A stretch of DNA of 13,025 nt, taken from NCBI GenBank assembly GCA_019113125.1, contig DXIA01000165.1:1-13025 (forward strand), given 5' to 3'. Shown in pieces: positions 1-6,727 of this stretch (the stretch's first letter is position 1; the number at the start of each line of letters is the position of its first letter). Source of the stretch: Candidatus Pygmaiobacter gallistercoris. Its GTDB lineage: Bacteria; Bacillota; Clostridia; Oscillospirales; Ruminococcaceae. The notes under the pieces were generated by a model. The model searched no databases. It was given only the letters and a program-made list of their open reading frames with translations, and was not told the DNA's origin. A program made the position numbers and the translations under genes.

Positions 1-39
1 CTGTAAACAGTGAAAAACGCTGCACAGGGAGGTAATTTA

Positions 40-372
40 ATGAGTGCACAGATGAAAAACATCAGCAAGGCGGAGGTTCTGGTCCTGAAAGATCAAATCT
101 CCTATCAGGAGGGCCAGGTTGTCAGCAAGACACTGGCACAGAACGATGCGCTGAGCATCACCCTTTTCTCTTTTGACAAGGGCGAGGAGATCAGCACCCA
201 TGCATCGGGTGGGGATGCCTTTGTCACCTGCCTTGATGGGGTTGGAAAAATCACCATCGATGGAACGGAATATCTGCTGCAGGAGGGTGAATCGATCGTC
301 ATGCCTGCCGGTCATCCGCATGCCGTTTACGGCGAGGAGCGGTTCAAGATGCTGCTCGTTGTGGTCTTCTAA
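40..372 (+). CDS. Small single-domain cupin protein
   Basis: A 110-residue protein that is essentially one cupin beta-barrel. The ATG at 40 is preferred because AGGGAGGT (26-33) lies 6 nt upstream; an in-frame GTG at 10 would translate through this ribosome site. Cupin motif 1 spans about residues 48-67 (G48, H54, G67), but the usual second His and the Glu are replaced by S56 and A60. Motif 2 spans 83-98 with P89, G91 and H94. Only part of the usual metal site (H54, H94, possibly H92) is therefore present. Small cupins with an S-G-G-D stretch are common in gut Firmicutes; their substrate is generally unknown, and roles in sensing or binding small molecules are only suggested. The gene stands alone, converging on the leftward cluster, with a terminator 16 nt after its stop. 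The fold is confident; the function is unknown. Confidence 0.88.
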   Translation: MSAQMKNISKAEVLVLKDQISYQEGQVVSKTLAQNDALSITLFSFDKGEEISTHASGGDAFVTCLDGVGKITIDGTEYLLQEGESIVMPAGHPHAVYGEERFKMLLVVVF

Positions 373-387
373 AAAATTTGATAAAGC

Positions 388-429
388 AAAACGGCGTTTC
401 GGTGCTCTTGCTCACCAAAACGCCGTTTT
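388..429. terminator. Bidirectional intrinsic terminator
   Basis: A nearly perfect inverted repeat: AAAACGGCGTTT (388-399) pairs with AAACGCCGTTTT (418-429), and GGTG/CACC (401-404/413-416) extends it past one C/A mismatch, leaving an 8-nt loop. T-rich tails occur on both strands. It lies between the convergent cupin (stop at 372) and RlmA-type gene (stop at 436), so it probably ends both transcripts. Confidence 0.9.
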
Positions 430-435
430 CTTGTC

Positions 436-1281
436 TCAGATCCGCTCATACAGCAGAAAGTCAAACTCGATCTCGGTCTCAAGCCGGTCACATGTTTCCA
501 GCCTCTGTGCTCCCTCCCGCGGGGTCTTCCAATAATAGGGGGTCATCGCGAAGAGGGCTTTGATCTCCTGCTGAGTGTCGAGCACACAGCGCGAGCGCAC
601 CGCTACCCGGTCGAGAAACCGAAAGCCCTGATACTCCACCTGACGCACCGGATTTTCATACGGTTTCTCGTACAGGATCTCCTTGAGCCCAAACAGGTGC
701 CGCGGACCTGGCACCGCATAGATCATCCGACCGCCACAGCGCAGCACCCGCGCAAACTCTCGCTCTGCCATCGGCGCAAAGATGTTCACAAGGCAATCCG
801 CCGCACCATCCGCCACCGGAATCGAGAAGGCGCTAGCCACCGCGAACTCGACTGTGGAACAACTTTTTGCCGCCGCTTGCACGGCGCTTTTTGAGATATC
901 AAACGCAGCGATCCGCACCCGGTCGCCAAGCGCCTGCGCAAGCCGGCCGGTATAATAACCCTCTCCGCAGCCCGCGTCGAGTAGCAGTGGCCGATGTTCC
1001 AACGCGGCAACCTCTTCTGCAAGCTGGTTGAGTCGATCGCTAAACGGCTGATACCAGCCCGCCTGCAAAAATGCCCGACGGGCCGCCACCATTCCTTTAT
1101 CGTCGCCCGGCATCGCCGAGTGCCTGCGCTTTGCGGTGAGCAGGTTGACATATCCCTGGGACGCAAGGTCAAAACTGTGACCGGCGGCACAGCAAAGCCG
1201 TCGTTTTTCCCGTTTCAGCGGCAACCGGCAGACCGGGCAACAAAACGCACTGTCCTGAGCCAATACATCTTTTTCCGTCAT
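436..1281 (-). CDS. rlmA: RlmA-type 23S rRNA (guanine-N1)-methyltransferase
   Basis: A 281-residue SAM-dependent methyltransferase of the RlmA (RrmA) family, which methylates N1 of a guanine in helix 35 of 23S rRNA (G745 for RlmAI in E. coli, G748 for RlmAII/TlrB types). The N-terminal zinc finger is clear: C15, C18, C31 and H35, with the same spacing as the E. coli ligands C5, C8, C21 and H25, followed by FDLA and the YVNLL segment. SAM motif I is DAGCGEG at 102-108; a second motif, AAFDIS, and the post-II VNIFAP segment (where the family has its catalytic region) follow. GAGGTG, just upstream of the ATG, lies in the end of the preceding gene, whose stop is only 3 nt away, so translation is probably coupled. 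It is the last gene of the leftward operon. Whether it acts on G745 or G748 cannot be told; G748-type enzymes are usual in Gram-positives. Confidence 0.85.
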   Translation of the reverse strand: MTEKDVLAQDSAFCCPVCRLPLKREKRRLCCAAGHSFDLASQGYVNLLTAKRRHSAMPGDDKGMVAARRAFLQAGWYQPFSDRLNQLAEEVAALEHRPLLLDAGCGEGYYTGRLAQALGDRVRIAAFDISKSAVQAAAKSCSTVEFAVASAFSIPVADGAADCLVNIFAPMAEREFARVLRCGGRMIYAVPGPRHLFGLKEILYEKPYENPVRQVEYQGFRFLDRVAVRSRCVLDTQQEIKALFAMTPYYWKTPREGAQRLETCDRLETEIEFDFLLYERI

Positions 1282-1284
1282 CTT

Positions 1285-2529
1285 TCACCTCAAAATTTCG
1301 AGCAGATCGGCCAGATTCTCACAGCAGGCATCGGCGAGCGGGACCGCCCTGCGGGGATGCACGAGAATTGCCGAAAGACCGGCACGCTTTGCCCCCTCGA
1401 TATCGTCCACCGGATTGTCCCCGATCATGATCACCTCTTTGGCATTTCCAGCTGCCTCAACCGCGAGGCGGAAAATCTCTGGACTTGGCTTGTCCCAGCC
1501 AACTTCCGCCGAGACAATATGACCGCTGAAATAGGGCGCAAGACCGAGTGACGTGGCCACCTGCCAGAGCTCCGGAAAATTATTCGAGACCAAAATATGC
1601 TTGTAGCCCCGATGCTGCAGCTCAGAGAGGGTTGAAATCGCGTCAGGATAGAGCTGATGGCGCGCGGGATCGGTTACCATTCCCCGCAGTCGTCCCACCG
1701 CAGCCGAGACCTCATCGGCGGAATATCCGCAATCGGTTAATAACCTGGTAAACCCATTTCGGACATATGTCCACCAATCCCGGCCGGTCGGGGTGTGCTG
1801 TCCGGGCATCGTCCACCAGGGCATACAAACATGGTGAAACCGCCCCCGCAATTTCTCCTTCTTCATCCGTTCGTGAGGCAGTTGTTCCCACAGCGCATCG
1901 AACCAGTCGTCGGCAGGCAGGGTCAAGGTACCGTGAAAATCCCAAAGCAGCGTCGGCTTTTGGGCACAGATCGCCCTGAGCTCCTCATAGCTGTACCCCG
2001 CATCCAGCGTTTCGAGCAGCGCTTTTTTTGACAGCCGGAGCGGTAGTCCGATCAGCTGAAGCAGCTCTCTGCGGCGCGCAGCGCTGCCGGGGGTACCGGA
2101 GATGCCGAGCTGGTAGAGATCCGTATAGGTCAGCCTCCGCCCGCTGCGGGGCTGCTCCTCGGTTGCACCGGCACGGCGCAGCGCCGCAAGCAAAACCTCG
2201 GCGGGTACTCCCTCGACCCCGAGTGTTCCTTCCTTTGAGGGCTTTTCCTTTCGCTTTTCCTTGCCGGGAATTGCCGGGATATAGGCGTTTTTGATCTTTG
2301 CGCCCTTTGCGAAGTTCTCGATGTAATGGCGCAGCTGAAAACCCGCCGCGTCCGAATCGGTCAGAATAATAATACCCCGTTTTTTCCCCATCTCCCGGAT
2401 CAGTTCCCGTTTTTCCCTGTCACGGTAGATGGAGAAACCGTCGGTTGTGAGAATCAATCCGTCCACCAGGCCCGACAGCTTTGCCGCATCATATTTGCCC
2501 TCTACAATCAGCAGTTCACGAATTCGCAT
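1285..2529 (-). CDS. RNase M5-like Toprim/DUF4093 protein fused to a HAD-family hydrolase
   Basis: A 414-residue two-part protein. Residues 1-190 resemble RNase M5, the Toprim nuclease that matures 5S rRNA: VEGK with E10, the D58-x-D60 motif (TDSDAAG), then an RNase M5 C-terminal-like segment (about 133-185, LGISGTP, RRRELL, LSKKALLETL). Residues 193-414 are a HAD hydrolase: motif I D197-F-H-G-T, motif II S315 (VSNN), motif III K347 (DKPSPEIF), motif IV GDNPVDD at 370-376, with a cap region between I and II. The usual second Asp of motif I is H199. The ATG at 2529 lies inside the end of holA (14-nt overlap) and has AGAGGAG upstream. A true RNase M5 is normally about 180-190 aa and sits near ksgA; this copy sits in the comEC-holA cluster, so it may be a paralogue with another RNA or DNA substrate. 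Domains are confident; substrate and reason for fusion are unknown. Confidence 0.85.
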   Translation of the reverse strand: MRIRELLIVEGKYDAAKLSGLVDGLILTTDGFSIYRDREKRELIREMGKKRGIIILTDSDAAGFQLRHYIENFAKGAKIKNAYIPAIPGKEKRKEKPSKEGTLGVEGVPAEVLLAALRRAGATEEQPRSGRRLTYTDLYQLGISGTPGSAARRRELLQLIGLPLRLSKKALLETLDAGYSYEELRAICAQKPTLLWDFHGTLTLPADDWFDALWEQLPHERMKKEKLRGRFHHVCMPWWTMPGQHTPTGRDWWTYVRNGFTRLLTDCGYSADEVSAAVGRLRGMVTDPARHQLYPDAISTLSELQHRGYKHILVSNNFPELWQVATSLGLAPYFSGHIVSAEVGWDKPSPEIFRLAVEAAGNAKEVIMIGDNPVDDIEGAKRAGLSAILVHPRRAVPLADACCENLADLLEILR

Positions 2530-3592
2530 AACTCAAGTCTCCTCTGCCCACCAGCAGAATCTCCCCCATCGCCATCTGCAGCAGGGTGTTCTTGTCCACC
2601 GCACTCCCCTTCAGCTTGCGGTCCAGCCGGTCGAGGATCTCAATAAAAGCGGCAAGCTGTGCCGTCGAAAAATTGCGTGCCGTTTCAAGGCTCTTTTTGT
2701 AACGATAATCGTTCCCCTTATTTCCCATATCGCGAAAAGCCTGCTGGTAACCGATTTTTTGTTCGGCTGCCGCCCGCACCCGAACCATATCGACAAAGCT
2801 GCCGTTGATTGCGGCAGCAATGGCAATGGGGGCGTTCTGCAGATAGAGCAGCTCGTTGAGACGCGCCATTGCGTCTCCGCCCCGCCCTGCCAGCAGCAGA
2901 CGCACCATCTCAAAGACATCCGCCTCGATGCTGCGGGGAGAAAGCGTGAACACCTCCCGCTCGCTGATGGTACCGTATCCGCTCGCCGCTGCGAGCTTTT
3001 CCACCTCGCTCGAGAGCAAAAAGAGATCCAGCCCGCATCGACGCACCAGCTGCTCGGCCGCTGCCGGGTCAAACGCTGCACCGAGCTGCTGTGCATGCCG
3101 GCAGACAAACCGCTTGGCATAGGCCTCATTCGGCCGCTCGAGCAGCGCGGCGACCCCAGCCTTTTCCGCCGCGGCGAGCAACGGTTTTGCCGCCGCCGGC
3201 ACCGGCGAGCGATCCGCGTTCTTTTTCTTGCGCTCCGGCTCTTTGATCAGCATGGTCAGAACCAGCACCGCATTCTCTGTCTCGGTCATCAGTTCAGCCA
3301 GCAGCTTGACGTCGTCCGCCTTCATTGTGGTCGGCTCGATCCGGTTAAGATAAACCAGCCTTTTGGTGCCAAACAGTGAGATTGCGCCGGCCGCCTCGAC
3401 CACCTGTCCCATCTCAGGCTGTGGTCCTGGAATGACGGTCGGCTGCTCTCCCTCCTCTGCAAGCAGACCGAACAGACGGCCCGCGAAGGAGGAGAGCAGG
3501 TATTCATCCGGCGAAAAGAGAAAGTAGACCGGCGCCTTTTTTTTTGCTGCAATCATCTGACTCAATTCTTCCAGATTGCGTATTGCCATCAT
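2516..3592 (-). CDS. holA: DNA polymerase III subunit delta
   Basis: A 358-residue HolA, the clamp-loader subunit that opens the beta sliding clamp during replication. Visible family features are the N-terminal PVYFLFSPDEYLL segment (21-33), SLFGTKRLVYL (72-82), the GLDLFLLSSEVEKLA segment (187-201) at the lid/helical junction, and a C-terminal helical collar ending near LDRKLKG (323-329). Length fits the family (about 330-350 aa). The ATG at 3592 overlaps the comEC stop as ATGA; a second ATG at 3589 is equally possible. An upstream in-frame ATG at 3685 would give 389 aa, but the extra residues read the end of comEC in another frame and look non-native. A run of nine A (coding strand, 3537-3545) encodes lysines 17-19. 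The comEC-holA order is widespread in Firmicutes and Proteobacteria, and supports the call. Confidence 0.92.
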   Translation of the reverse strand: MMAIRNLEELSQMIAAKKKAPVYFLFSPDEYLLSSFAGRLFGLLAEEGEQPTVIPGPQPEMGQVVEAAGAISLFGTKRLVYLNRIEPTTMKADDVKLLAELMTETENAVLVLTMLIKEPERKKKNADRSPVPAAAKPLLAAAEKAGVAALLERPNEAYAKRFVCRHAQQLGAAFDPAAAEQLVRRCGLDLFLLSSEVEKLAAASGYGTISEREVFTLSPRSIEADVFEMVRLLLAGRGGDAMARLNELLYLQNAPIAIAAAINGSFVDMVRVRAAAEQKIGYQQAFRDMGNKGNDYRYKKSLETARNFSTAQLAAFIEILDRLDRKLKGSAVDKNTLLQMAMGEILLVGRGDLSYANS

Positions 3593-5706
3593 CCTACCCC
3601 CGTGATTTTCATTGAAACGCCCGGCCGGATCCAGACTGTGGGCTCCTCGCCCCGCAGGATCTTTTGCCCGCTCCGCCTCACCCATTCCGCCTCTTGGCCA
3701 CCGGCAAGAATATTCCGTGCAGCGAGCCCCGCCGGCTGTTGGGTCCCCGCCAAAAAGACCTCAACTGTGGGTTCACCTGTAAAACTTGTCTTGCCTGTCG
3801 CACAGCAGAGGGTCGCTCCCTCCACCGAGATCGGGAAGAGAATTCCCTCCGCCTGACGGCGAATTGATATCATTATACCATCAATCGGCTCAAATGTAAC
3901 ACCGACGATCACATCTTCCTCTGCGTCGCAGTATTCCTGCGGTGCAAAGCGGTCTTCCAGTTCTTTTTCCCGCTCATCCGACACACAGTTGATCAGCAGC
4001 GCAACCCGGTGGATCTTTTGAACCTCAAGATAATGTTCCACCGCATTGAGGTTGGTCTCTCCACCTCGCCAGAGAATCGCAGCGGCATCTCCCTCCGTAA
4101 TCACCACCGCCGGCTGCTGAGTATAGCCGATCAGGGCAACCCGTACCGTCCCGGCGTTCAATGCCGTACCAAGCGCCACCGCGAAGAGCAACAGCGCCGC
4201 GGAGAGGATCGATGCCTTCCGCCGCAGCCCGCCCTTCGGCAGCCGGAACAACAGCAGCAGCAGGCCAATCCCGACCAGCACTACCGCCAGAGGGTAGAAT
4301 CCCTGCAGATAGATAACCCCGAACGGAAGATCCGCGACCCAGCTGGTGACCATATTGAGAACCCGGATCAACCCGCCGCAGAGCAGCGCAAAGACCCGGC
4401 TTGGCACCTGCATCAGCGGAATGCCGAGGGTCAGTGCCGTCAGCAATCCAAAGACGAGTACCGGGGTGATCAGCGGGACTGCAACCAGATTGGTCAGCAC
4501 CGAAAAGAGCGAAATCTCACCGCCGATCGCAACCAGAACCGGAATGGTTGCAATAGCGGCTGCAGCGGAGAGAAAGATCGAGTTTGCAATCCCCATGAAA
4601 ATTCGCTCCAGCCGTCCGGTTTTCTGCTTTTTCTTCTCCCGTCTTCTCTGCGCGCGCTGTTCCCGAAAACACTCAAACTGTTCATTTGCAAGCAGAATCC
4701 CGAGGGTCGCACTGACAGAAAGCAGCAGTCCGGCATCCGCCGCACAGGCAGGATTGAATGCTGTGAGCAGAAACACCGCTGCTCCAAGTGAGGTCCGTGA
4801 GTCGGCCGACTCGCTCAGCAGAGATGCCAAACAAACCAAAAGCGCCATCACGCCGGCGCGGAACACCGAAGCGGTAAACCCGGTCAACGCCATAAAGGCA
4901 AGCACAGCGACAATCATCAGAAGATTGCGCATCGTCCGGCGCCGTCGGGGCAGCAGTGCCCCAACCACTCCGGTGACAAGGCTCAGATGCAGTCCGCTGA
5001 CCACCAGAAGATGTGCGACGCCGGCATACCGGTAGTTCTCTTGAATGCTGTCCGCCAGCCCGCTGCGATCACCAACACAAACGGCGGCTGCAACACTGCC
5101 GATCTCAGGTACAAACCGCCCGCGCAGTTTCAGGCTGAGATACTGCTGCAGCCGGGTAAAAAGATAGATCGGATTTGCGGAATGGCCAACCTTTTCGACC
5201 GCTCCCTCGGTGCTGATGTTAAGGAAAACGCCTTTCCCATAGTCATAGGCGGGATCAGCAGCTGATAGCGTAAATTCTCCCTCGATCAGATCCCCCGGCT
5301 CAAAAGAGGGCAGACTGTACGCATTTGCCGTAACCGGAAAGAGCTGTTTTTCTTCCCCGATCCAAAGCAATTTCAGCTCGGTCTGCGCCCATCCGCTCTC
5401 ACCGGCTCTCTCCGTCCGGGTCACCACCGCCCGCAGCTGTACCGTCTCACCCTCGTGTGCAGTGACCGGGCCGAGAAAGCAAAACTGCCAGCCCAGATTC
5501 CAGAGTAGCGCGGCAGATGCCGCAGCGCAAAAGACTGCCAGCCGGATTCCACCGGTCGTCCTGCGCAACACGGCCAGCGGTACCGGCAACAGAAAAACTG
5601 CCGCGAGGGCAGCAATCGTCCACAGCGGCAGTTTTTCCGAAAAATGCGTGCAGAAAAGTTGGGTCATCAGCCAGACGACCCCAAAGAGAAAGAGCGGGCG
5701 TTTCAC
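3589..5706 (-). CDS. comEC: ComEC/Rec2-family DNA internalisation protein with degenerate C-terminal domain
   Basis: A 705-residue membrane protein of the ComEC/Rec2 family, which forms the channel that carries single-stranded DNA across the cytoplasmic membrane during natural transformation. It has N-terminal membrane segments (about 5-75), a soluble OB-fold-like region (80-175), and the polytopic Competence domain (about 200-490) with the signature GVAHLLVVSGLHLSLV at 229-244 and NLVAVPLITP at 406-415. The tail (520-705) aligns by pattern with the usual metallo-beta-lactamase-like domain, but the HxHxDH metal motif is missing: the expected site reads LINCVSDERE (571-580). The start is GTG at 5706, directly after the TAA of the phosphoribosyltransferase gene and without a clear Shine-Dalgarno, so it probably depends on reinitiation; an internal ATG at residue 14 is the alternative. 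Membrane domain is confident; transformation competence is not implied by this gene alone. Confidence 0.9.
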   Translation of the reverse strand: MKRPLFLFGVVWLMTQLFCTHFSEKLPLWTIAALAAVFLLPVPLAVLRRTTGGIRLAVFCAAASAALLWNLGWQFCFLGPVTAHEGETVQLRAVVTRTERAGESGWAQTELKLLWIGEEKQLFPVTANAYSLPSFEPGDLIEGEFTLSAADPAYDYGKGVFLNISTEGAVEKVGHSANPIYLFTRLQQYLSLKLRGRFVPEIGSVAAAVCVGDRSGLADSIQENYRYAGVAHLLVVSGLHLSLVTGVVGALLPRRRRTMRNLLMIVAVLAFMALTGFTASVFRAGVMALLVCLASLLSESADSRTSLGAAVFLLTAFNPACAADAGLLLSVSATLGILLANEQFECFREQRAQRRREKKKQKTGRLERIFMGIANSIFLSAAAAIATIPVLVAIGGEISLFSVLTNLVAVPLITPVLVFGLLTALTLGIPLMQVPSRVFALLCGGLIRVLNMVTSWVADLPFGVIYLQGFYPLAVVLVGIGLLLLLFRLPKGGLRRKASILSAALLLFAVALGTALNAGTVRVALIGYTQQPAVVITEGDAAAILWRGGETNLNAVEHYLEVQKIHRVALLINCVSDEREKELEDRFAPQEYCDAEEDVIVGVTFEPIDGIMISIRRQAEGILFPISVEGATLCCATGKTSFTGEPTVEVFLAGTQQPAGLAARNILAGGQEAEWVRRSGQKILRGEEPTVWIRPGVSMKITGVG

Positions 5707-6249
5707 TTAATCGTGGAAAAAGAGGGGCAGCTCTTCCAGAAAGATAATGTCGGTGCGCTGCGCAGCATCGCCCTCAGCGAGTACGGCGGCGCGGCCGACG
5801 ACCGTCCCTGTGCTGTATCCGACCAGCGTCTCGAGCGCATGCAGTGAGCCGCCGGTGCTGATCACATCATCCACAATCAGGATGCGCTTGCCGTTCATGC
5901 TCACAAGATCCTTCTTGTCGATCACCAGCCGCTGCTGTGCCTCGGTGGTGATTGACCGATCCTCAACGATGACCGGCTCCTTCATGTAAAGCTTTGCACC
6001 TTTTCGGGCAGGAATATAGGGTTTGCCGCTCTGCCGCGCCATCTCATAGGCGAGAGGGATGCCCTTGGCCTCAGCGGTCACGATGACATCGAACTCCGGC
6101 ACCTTGGCCAGCAGATCCCGGGCGCAGGCGATGGTCAGTTCCACGTCATTAAACATGACAAATGCCGCAATCGACATCTTCTCGCTGGCCTTGCAGATCG
6201 GAAGCTCGCGGGTCAGCCCGGCAACCTTCAGCGTATAGGTATTCTCCAT
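5707..6249 (-). CDS. Adenine phosphoribosyltransferase-type purine PRTase
   Basis: A 180-residue type I phosphoribosyltransferase of the Apt family (COG0503). Such enzymes join a purine base to PRPP, giving a nucleotide and pyrophosphate (purine salvage, cytosol). The PRPP-binding loop is plain: ILIVDDVISTGGSL at 123-136, with acidic pair D127-D128. The hydrophobic strand and loop TAEAKGIPLAYEMA (58-71) and the ARKGAKLYM segment (81-89) match the flexible loop region of Apt-like enzymes. The N-terminus (LTRELPICKAS) differs from classic Apt, so adenine, xanthine or another base could be the substrate, and a regulatory PRTase is not excluded. The ATG at 6249 has AAGGAG 9 nt upstream. A 97-bp gap with GC-rich hairpins separates it from the HIT gene; comEC follows with no gap. 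Confidence 0.8.
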   Translation of the reverse strand: MENTYTLKVAGLTRELPICKASEKMSIAAFVMFNDVELTIACARDLLAKVPEFDVIVTAEAKGIPLAYEMARQSGKPYIPARKGAKLYMKEPVIVEDRSITTEAQQRLVIDKKDLVSMNGKRILIVDDVISTGGSLHALETLVGYSTGTVVGRAAVLAEGDAAQRTDIIFLEELPLFFHD

Positions 6250-6270
6250 GATGGTAACACTCCTTCTCAG

Positions 6271-6358
6271 TTGCCGCCGTGGAGTTTTTCCGCGGCGGAT
6301 CTTTTCACCGGCGGCAAGTCAGCCCTCCGGTCGTTTTTTGTCACAATCAGCCCGGAGG
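6271..6358 (-). other. Intergenic inverted repeats between HIT and PRTase genes (competing hairpins)
   Basis: This gap holds three inverted repeats. CCGCCGTGG (6274-6282) pairs with CCGCGGCGG (6290-6298): 9 bp with one G-U and a 7-nt loop. TTGCCGCCG (6271-6279) pairs equally well with CGGCGGCAA (6309-6317), so these two are mutually exclusive. CCTCCGG (6324-6330) pairs with CCGGAGG (6352-6358), across the HIT stop codon. None is followed by a U-run on the - strand, so a normal intrinsic terminator is not supported. The innermost hairpin ends only 5-8 nt before the PRTase Shine-Dalgarno. Confidence 0.5.
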
Positions 6359-6688
6359 CCATTTCAGGCTGCGTTTTGCCAGCACATGAAAATGCAGGTG
6401 CGGCACACTCTGTCCGCCGTCTTCTCCGACGTTGGTCACAACCCGATAACCCTTTTCACAGCCGTTTTTCGCGCACAGGTCGGCAATCACCGCAAAGATA
6501 TGGCCCAGCAACGGGGCATCCGCTTCGGTCAAAGCCGCCGCCGACGGATAGTGTTTCTTCGGGATCACCAGAAAGTGCAGCGGTGCCTGCGGGTCGATGT
6601 CGTAGAACGCCAACAGCTGATCATCCTCAAACAGCTTGTTCGAGGGGATCTCGCCCGCCGCGATCTTGCAGAACAGACAATCTTCCAT
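6347..6688 (-). CDS. HIT-family (HINT-type) nucleotide hydrolase
   Basis: A 113-residue histidine-triad protein of the HINT branch. These enzymes hydrolyse nucleoside phosphoramidates such as AMP-lysine and related adducts, including aminoacyl-adenylates released by tRNA synthetases. The triad HLHFHVL is at 97-103 (H97, H99, H101). The zinc ligands typical of bacterial HINTs are present: C4, C7, H46 (PKKHYPS) and H97. Length is normal for the family. The ATG at 6688 has AAAGGAGA about 8 nt upstream. It follows alaS by 37 nt in the same direction, which fits the known ability of HINT proteins to remove aminoacyl-AMP made by synthetases, although that link here is only inference. Confidence 0.93.
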   Translation of the reverse strand: MEDCLFCKIAAGEIPSNKLFEDDQLLAFYDIDPQAPLHFLVIPKKHYPSAAALTEADAPLLGHIFAVIADLCAKNGCEKGYRVVTNVGEDGGQSVPHLHFHVLAKRSLKWPPG

Positions 6689-6706
6689 CGTTTTGTCTCC
6701 TTTCCC

Positions 6707-6727
6707 GCGGCCTTGCGGCCGTTTTTT
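6707..6727 (+). other. GC hairpin at the alaS/HIT junction, T-run on the + strand
   Basis: CGGCC (6708-6712) and GGCCG (6717-6721) form a short hairpin. On the - strand its loop is GCAA, a stable tetraloop. On the + strand it is followed by six T (6722-6727), which gives it the shape of an intrinsic terminator for antisense transcription. There is no + gene upstream, so its role is uncertain; on the - strand it would sit just before the HIT ribosome site. Confidence 0.35.

Noticed and set aside
3593..3685. Longer holA start at 3685
   Set aside because: The added 31 residues are encoded by the end of comEC in another frame and do not resemble HolA. The ATGA overlap at 3592 is the normal arrangement.
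4009..5035. Open frames on the + strand opposite comEC (260 and 229 codons)
   Set aside because: Low-complexity, basic translations without motifs or ribosome sites; shadows of comEC.
6250..6346. Purine riboswitch before the PRTase gene
   Set aside because: No purine-aptamer core sequence or three-way junction was recognised; only simple inverted repeats are visible.
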